A DNA stretch of 59,451 nt. Source: Bifidobacterium avesanii. GTDB taxonomy: Bacteria; Actinomycetota; Actinomycetes; Actinomycetales; Bifidobacteriaceae. The translations under genes were made by a program, and so were the position numbers. The first letter of the stretch is position 1, and each line of letters begins with the position of its first letter. The notes beneath the pieces were generated by a model. It did not search any database, had not been told where the DNA came from, and saw only the letters and a program-made list of their open reading frames with translations. Shown here in pieces: positions 55,239-59,451 of the stretch. Location: the NCBI RefSeq assembly GCF_009299475.1, contig NZ_WBSN01000017.1, positions 1 to 59,451 on the forward strand. Reading direction: 5' to 3'.

Positions 55239-55422
55239 GGTACTGGCATGGCTGACCACTACGCGCGTGCCGGTATGGATGGTGGTTCTTGCTCTTTTTA
55301 TTGGGCTTTTCGTCCGTGAGCTGGCCGAGGCATGGAGTCATAGCCGGGAACGGGAACGGGCTTATAAGGCCTACTGGGACGAGAAAGGAGGTGAGGACGA
55401 TGATGAGGATTATCGACGGTGA
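55225..55422 (+). CDS. Small membrane protein, 65 aa
   Basis: One hydrophobic segment VPVWMVVLALFIGLFV (about residues 14-29) and a charged C-terminal tail ending EDDDEDYRR. The start ATG overlaps the stop of the 140-residue frame as ATGA, with GGAGGCGGG upstream, and its 3' end overlaps the next gene. Function unknown; likely part of the element's operon. Confidence 0.55.
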   Translation: MTAHEVLAWLTTTRVPVWMVVLALFIGLFVRELAEAWSHSRERERAYKAYWDEKGGEDDDEDYRR

Positions 55423-55591
55423 CGTCTATGTCAGTCAATCCGATGTAGCGGTGTTGGGTGAGGTCTCGGACACACAGATTATGCGGCTTACCGCGCAAGG
55501 CGTTTTCCGCGACTCCATCAAGAAGCTGAACGGGCGGACGTGGTATCGGCTCACCGACATGCTGTCGTGGCGTAAGTCCCGGCAGAAGTGA
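55400..55591 (+). CDS. Excisionase-like helix-turn-helix protein, 63 aa
   Basis: Small DNA-binding protein of 63 residues. SQSDVAVLGEVSDTQIMRLTAQGVF...RTWYRLTDMLSWRK has the shape of excisionase/MerR-like winged helices, with the final Arg/Trp-rich segment as the wing. AAAGGAGGTG lies six bases before the ATG, a very strong site. The partner would be the tyrosine integrase at 57440; a regulator of the rep gene next to it is also possible. Confidence 0.55.
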   Translation: MMRIIDGDVYVSQSDVAVLGEVSDTQIMRLTAQGVFRDSIKKLNGRTWYRLTDMLSWRKSRQK

Positions 55592-55910
55592 TGTCCACAA
55601 ATGTGGACACTGGGGGAAGTTCCCCGTGGCCCCCGCGTCAGCGGGGGTCAAGCCCCCGTAGGGGGCGCAGACGCGACGGGCGGCTTTGCCGCCCGGGCGC
55701 GCAACATTACGGGGAACTTCCCTACAAAATGGTGAAAACCGTTGGAATTATTGGCCTCGCGGGGCTTCGCAACTTCTCTACAAAATGCAGGGAACTTCCC
55801 TACAAAAAGATTATGTATGGAAATGCACCGTGTGCTTGGTCTGGATGAGTACGTTTCTCCGGCATTTCGAGCATGACGGGAACTTCCCTACAAAAATGGA
55901 GGTGCTTGGA
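55592..55910. other. Putative replication origin with iterons
   Basis: This gap before the rep gene holds a palindrome TGTCCAC-AAAT-GTGGACA (55592-55609), a GGGGAAGTTCCCC palindrome (55613-55625), GC-rich hairpins between about 55630 and 55695, the sequence CAACATTAC (55702-55710), and three exact and one degenerate copy of GGGAACTTCCCTACAAAA. It is what a rolling-circle or iteron origin next to its initiator would look like. Confidence 0.65.
55712..55895 (+). repeat. Iterons GGGAACTTCCCTACAAAA
   Basis: Exact copies at 55712-55729, 55790-55807 and 55878-55895; a diverged copy at about 55768-55785 (AACTTCTCTACAAAA). Each contains a GGGAA/TTCCC palindrome. They lie directly upstream of the replication initiator gene and are its probable binding sites. 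Confidence 0.75.
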
Positions 55911-57200
55911 ATGGCCTTGTCTTTCGTGCGTGAAATCCGTTATCCATCAAAGAAAAAGATTTCGCAATTGAATCACATGATGAACTCGTCGGCATGGTTC
56001 ATCACGGTTCCATCGAAATATGTTCATGGTGACGTGAGTATCATCACAGACGTTTTGAGGGGACATCCGTCGTGGTCTTGGATAGGCCAGAAGGAGGAGG
56101 GGGACGGCTCCACGATTTGGAATTCGGAAAAGAAGACATGGGAAAAAGGGCCTCGGCCCAAGGCCCCCGATGGAGGCTGGCTATACGGGGACGGCGGCAA
56201 GTACAACGGCATGCGACACTATTGCTTCTTCGTCGCTACCCCTCAGATGCACGGCGGTACTTTCGCACGGCTGTTCCCAGACCAAACGGACATCGAGGTT
56301 TGCAGACGGCCGGATGCGGCAGCTCGGTATGTCTCGAAGCTTGAAACCCGCATAGAAGGCCCTTGGCAATCTCCCGGCTTTGAGTTTCCCAAACAAGGCA
56401 AGCGAACGGACTTGGCTACCCGTGATGACGCGGTGAAAAGGGTTCTCGCGGGCGCTGACCCTGACGAGCTGATGAGGAAAGACCCGAAGTTGTTGGCCTT
56501 TGCAAAATACCTTGACCGGGCCTATGAGATTTGGATGAAGGAGAAGGGAAAAGGTATGCGGGATGTGCATTGCCTCTATGTGTACGGTGAAGCTGGCGTA
56601 GGAAAATCCCTGTGGGCTTGGCTTTACGGCAAGCGGCATGATAGGGACGTATACCGATTGACGGATTACGTACACCCTTGGGATGCTTACAGAGGCGAGT
56701 CGGTGGTTATCGTCGAGGACTTCGACGGTAGGATGCGGCTCGATGATGTACTGCGTTGGACTGATAGATATCCTGTGGAGCTAACGGCCCGGTACGCAAA
56801 CAAAAGGGCGCTCTACGACACAGTTATTTTTACATCGAACCGACCCATGAGCGGCTGGTATGGATACGATGAGTTTGAGCCGAAACAGAGGCCGATAAAC
56901 CGGCGTATTAGTACGGTGTGCGCGTCGCTCGGTTCGGATGGGGATACCATCGAGTTCCGTCATGTCGCAGGCCCCGAGTGGCCGGAAAAGCTCGCGGATG
57001 AATCGTTGCGCTCAATGATAAGCGAGTCCACCGGCGTAGCCCCCTCAGGCGCAGACGGCCACGGGTACATCGAGAAGCCCGAAACAGCCCCGACTAAGGT
57101 ATCCCAGCCGGTGACGGATGATGAAGTGTACCCCGTAGACATGAGTAGCCCAAAAGCGTTGCCGTTCCCAGTCGATGAGAATGGTATCCCGATTGATTGA
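55911..57200 (+). CDS. rep: Replication initiator, geminivirus/CRESS-like (HUH-like plus SF3 helicase)
   Basis: Rolling-circle type initiator of 429 residues. N-terminal part: SAWFITVPSKYV (motif I-like, about 27-38), MRHYCFFVATPQ (motif II-like, about 101-112, with only one clear His) and AARYVSKLETR with Tyr140 and Lys143 (YxxK, motif III, the nicking Tyr). C-terminal part is a superfamily 3 helicase: Walker A GEAGVGKS (226-233), Walker B SVVIVEDFDG (264-273), and motif C VIFTSNRP with Asn310. This layout is known from geminivirus Rep and from Reps of some Bifidobacterium and phytoplasma plasmids. GGAGG precedes the ATG by nine bases. Iterons lie upstream; the integrase is convergent. Confidence 0.85.
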   Translation: MALSFVREIRYPSKKKISQLNHMMNSSAWFITVPSKYVHGDVSIITDVLRGHPSWSWIGQKEEGDGSTIWNSEKKTWEKGPRPKAPDGGWLYGDGGKYNGMRHYCFFVATPQMHGGTFARLFPDQTDIEVCRRPDAAARYVSKLETRIEGPWQSPGFEFPKQGKRTDLATRDDAVKRVLAGADPDELMRKDPKLLAFAKYLDRAYEIWMKEKGKGMRDVHCLYVYGEAGVGKSLWAWLYGKRHDRDVYRLTDYVHPWDAYRGESVVIVEDFDGRMRLDDVLRWTDRYPVELTARYANKRALYDTVIFTSNRPMSGWYGYDEFEPKQRPINRRISTVCASLGSDGDTIEFRHVAGPEWPEKLADESLRSMISESTGVAPSGADGHGYIEKPETAPTKVSQPVTDDEVYPVDMSSPKALPFPVDENGIPID

Positions 57201-57439
57201 CCCCGTAGGGCGTGGTACGGGGCCGTAGCGGTACGTCGTGCTGGTAGTGACGCATAAGCACGGGGCGGCGGTGCGCGGACGATGTGCCGCAAGCCGAACG
57301 GTGCCCCCGCCGTGGAGTCGTGCTTTGCGCGGCGGAACGCCGGGGATGTGCCGGACGGCGGCGGTGCCCCCGCATGTGCCGACGATGCCCGCGCGTTGCG
57401 GTGCGATGTTGCGGGCGTACCGCGCTCGTACCACGCTGG

Positions 57440-58846
57440 TTAGTTGTAGTCGGGTTCCTCCTCGATGGCCTGTAGCTGTTCGGCTGTGAGGTAGCTTTCC
57501 TCCGGTTCCTTTGGGGTCAGTTCGCTATCGATTAGCTCGATGGCCTCCCGACGCTTCTGCTCCGTTGTGTGCGTATACCTCGCGGTTACATCGGACTCCG
57601 TCTTATGTCCGAGGATGTCTTTTCGTATGGCCCAATCGACGCTGTACATTTCCATGATGGATTCGGCTAGGTGCCTGTTGTCGTGCTGCCTCCATTTCCA
57701 CGGGCCGTATCCCGTAGCGCTCCATTGCTTCTTCGTCATTTCCTTCTCGTCCGGCCATTGACGCGGTTTGCCTGTCCGTTGGTTCCGGGCGATGTCGTCC
57801 TGTACAGCCCAGTTGTGATAGGCCAGAAGCAATTCTTGCCAGATGCTCGTGAGATACGATGGCTTGAAGTATGTGCCCCTGCCGGTACGGAAAACCCAAT
57901 CGTCCGGTTTGCCCCGTTCGGCATCCCGCTTGGCACGCAACGTGTCGGCTATCCTTCTCGATAGCGGCAGGAGCCTTGCCGCTGATTCGGTCTTGCCGGA
58001 CATCTTGACCGTCGCTTTCCCCCGTAGCTCGATGATGACGCGCTCGGCCACGCTGACACGCTTGTGGTCGAAATCAACGTCCTTCCATTGCAAGCCCAGT
58101 ACTTCCTCGCGGCGCAGACCCATTCCCATCTCCATCAGGTAGAGCGCATAGAAGCGATGGAATCGATTCGGTTTCGGCTCCCCTGTGATGGGGTCGGTCA
58201 CATCCGGTTTGGCAAGCCACAGAAGCAGGCCCGGCGCATTGCTAATCCAGTCCTCAGTGTGCTTCGTTTGTGCCTTGCGCACTTTCGGTGCGGTGGGAAT
58301 GCGTAGGTATCGTGTGGGGTCGTCTGTCGCTTGTATCCATCCCTCGCGGACGGCTAAGTAGTATATGCCCTTCAGCACCTTAGCCGATTCGGGTATCGCA
58401 TCCACGACGGCCTGTAGCTCAGCGGTGCTGTATGCGTTGATGCTTTTGTCGGGTAGCTTCTTGCCCACGGACGCTATCTGTTGCTCGTAGGTATAGCGTG
58501 TGTTGCCATTGATGTTCCGCTTCTCCTTGTCCTCCCAGAAAAGCGCTATGGCATCGCTGAGCCTGTGCGTGCGCGGCGTGCCGGTCTTGCCGGTGGCAAG
58601 CTTGCGGCGCATATTCTTCTTCATCGCGTCCACGGCCATCGACTTGGCCAGCTCATGGACGGCCGGGTTCTCCTCTTCGGGCACGTCCGGCATGGGGGCG
58701 CTCCCCGTTACTTGTCGCCAGTCCCCCGAGGCTGTGCGGTAGCAGGTGTAGGCCCGGTACTTCCTTGTGCCGTGCGAGTTGACCACTGTAATGCTTGGTG
58801 TTAGCGTAGCGAAGCCCCGCGAGGCCGTTAGGCTGATGTCTTTCAT
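57440..58846 (-). CDS. int: Tyrosine recombinase / phage-type integrase
   Basis: Site-specific tyrosine integrase, 468 residues. The N-terminal half has an arm-binding-like segment (about 1-110) and a SAM-like core-binding domain (SDAIALFWEDKEKRNINGNTRYTYEQQI); the catalytic domain has Arg in GMGLRREEVLGLQW, the HxxR box as QHDNRH, His in DILGHKTESDVTARYTH and the nucleophile Tyr424. The ATG at 58846 has GGAAGC close upstream; the reading frame stays open far upstream through repeats and was not used. Convergent with rep. It probably integrates the element; no clear attachment repeats were found. Confidence 0.9.
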   Translation of the reverse strand: MKDISLTASRGFATLTPSITVVNSHGTRKYRAYTCYRTASGDWRQVTGSAPMPDVPEEENPAVHELAKSMAVDAMKKNMRRKLATGKTGTPRTHRLSDAIALFWEDKEKRNINGNTRYTYEQQIASVGKKLPDKSINAYSTAELQAVVDAIPESAKVLKGIYYLAVREGWIQATDDPTRYLRIPTAPKVRKAQTKHTEDWISNAPGLLLWLAKPDVTDPITGEPKPNRFHRFYALYLMEMGMGLRREEVLGLQWKDVDFDHKRVSVAERVIIELRGKATVKMSGKTESAARLLPLSRRIADTLRAKRDAERGKPDDWVFRTGRGTYFKPSYLTSIWQELLLAYHNWAVQDDIARNQRTGKPRQWPDEKEMTKKQWSATGYGPWKWRQHDNRHLAESIMEMYSVDWAIRKDILGHKTESDVTARYTHTTEQKRREAIELIDSELTPKEPEESYLTAEQLQAIEEEPDYN

Positions 58847-58875
58847 GCTTCCATGATAAAGCGTCGGGTAAAAAG

Positions 58876-58899
58876 AAAAACCCCGATTTCGGGGTTTTT
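58876..58899. terminator. Hairpin AAAAACCCC-N6-GGGGTTTTT
   Basis: Perfect 9-bp stem with T/A runs on both strands, 30 bases upstream of the integrase start. It can insulate the integrase from outside transcription or end a transcript entering the element. Confidence 0.8.
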
Positions 58900-59147
58900 G
58901 CAGTCTCAAAAACGTTGGAATTTCGCGGTTTCTTATGTCTCCCTCAAAATCATCCTGTAAACCATAACGCTCTCCTTTAAGCTGGTTACTGTGCATACCT
59001 GCGGGCGGCCCGCCGACATGGTGAACCGTCCAACGCTTCCCATGGTAGTGCCCCCGCTGAGCGATTCCGGTCAAAACCGATAAAATTTGAACAAGAATCC
59101 CAGATGTTGGGACTTTTTCTCGCGTGTGGGACTGGCAGCGCCGCACC

Positions 59148-59262
59148 GCACGTCCCAGATCTCCGCACTGCGCATTCCACACCTCCGCACCGCGCACCAC
59201 CCTCCTACCTCTGCATCCTAAATCTCCACGCCTCGCGTCCCACACCTCCGCGCCCCGCACTG
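59148..59262. repeat. Degenerate tandem repeat, about 22 bp x 5
   Basis: Units of the form TCCCACACCTCCGCRCCGCGCA follow one another five times with variation. Short open frames on the minus strand repeat RGAEVWDARRGDLG-like words, which mirrors the DNA repeat and not a real protein. Confidence 0.55.
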
Positions 59263-59378
59263 AATCCGCTCAATCCTCAGATCGCATAGCGCACATTGAG
59301 CACATCCAGTGCGCAACACCATGGAATGGGGGTGCGGACGAAAAGTTGGACGCTTTGGCGTCCGGATTGGAGTCCGCA

Positions 59379-59451
59379 ATGTACCGCAAGGACGTCAAGC
59401 GCATGGTCGTCGGCCTGTTCTACGACGACCGCATCAACGCGCCCGAGATCA
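59379..59451 (+). CDS. Start of a reading frame, possible transposase, cut by window end
   Basis: The frame begins MYRKDVKRMVVGLFYDDRIN and runs off the window. TTGGAGT lies six bases before the ATG. Just upstream, GTGCGGACGAAAAGTTGGAC and the stem GGACGC/GCGTCC look like an insertion-sequence end, and the residues resemble the N-terminus of a small helix-turn-helix OrfA protein. With 24 residues this is only a suggestion. Confidence 0.35.
   Translation, partial: MYRKDVKRMVVGLFYDDRINAPEI

Larger units (their letters stand above)
58847..59378. other. Right-end intergenic region
   Basis: About 530 bases. It has a strong hairpin at 58876-58899, an AT-richer stretch to about 59090 that probably ends the element, the palindrome CCCAGATGTTGGG near 59100, and degenerate 22-bp repeats from about 59148 to 59262. 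No gene or tRNA is recognised. Confidence 0.5.

Noticed and set aside
52400..58872. GGTAAAAAG as attachment repeat of the element
   Set aside because: Nine bases shared at about 52399 and 58867 is too short and AT-simple to be convincing; the true ends remain unknown.
58849..59260. Upstream extension of the integrase to over 600 residues
   Set aside because: The added part is translated tandem repeat DNA and lacks a ribosome site; the ATG at 58846 gives a normal integrase.

Overview
This window is a high-GC actinobacterial chromosome segment, most likely from a Bifidobacterium. The evidence is the dense plant-glycan gene repertoire (a GH127 beta-L-arabinofuranosidase, GH51, several GH43, GH31, GH36 and GH27), ABC sugar importers without their own ATPase, many LacI and AraC regulators, strong AAGGAG-type ribosome binding sites, and the actinobacterial order dacB-tilS-hpt-ftsH-folK-DUF3180. 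The species cannot be fixed from the sequence alone. No tRNA, rRNA or CRISPR array was found.

Layout. Positions 1-5150 hold general genes: an MFS permease, an unrecognised protein, a GNAT acetyltransferase and the ABC-F translation factor EttA. Positions 5590-35760 form a large arabinose-glycan utilisation region: GH127, an AraC regulator, an orphan sugar-binding lipoprotein, a GH51 with a frameshift, YesL, an intact GH51, three GH43 genes, a LplABC-type importer, LacI and AraC regulators, a second LacI, GH31, a GH36 with an in-frame stop, GH27 and an MFS/GPH-type sugar permease. A near-palindromic operator motif, TTAACGNTAA, lies upstream of most transcription units here, which suggests one regulon. 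Positions 36050-52340 are housekeeping and envelope genes: TesB, DUF3180, a degenerate FolK, FtsH, Hpt, TilS, a PBP4-type carboxypeptidase, a two-gene ABC exporter, a membrane glycosyltransferase coupled to an AI-2E-family permease, a second glycosyltransferase and FucO.

Positions about 52440-58900 look like an integrated mobile element of lower GC. It carries a tyrosine integrase, a replication initiator with an HUH-like N-terminus and a superfamily 3 helicase (geminivirus/CRESS-like), an iteron array just upstream of it, an excisionase-like protein, an arginine-rich DNA-binding-like protein that overlaps a membrane protein in another frame, and two tandem paralogues of unknown function with the same leader. 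The last 70 bases start a further reading frame that may be a transposase.

The main points of interest are: the integrated geminivirus-like replicon and its putative origin; apparent loss of folE, folP and folB with decay of folK; two damaged glycosidases inside an otherwise intact cluster; the shared operator set; a 62-bp four-unit palindromic tandem array; and a three-hairpin repeat present in two copies whose outer stems differ in sequence but still pair.
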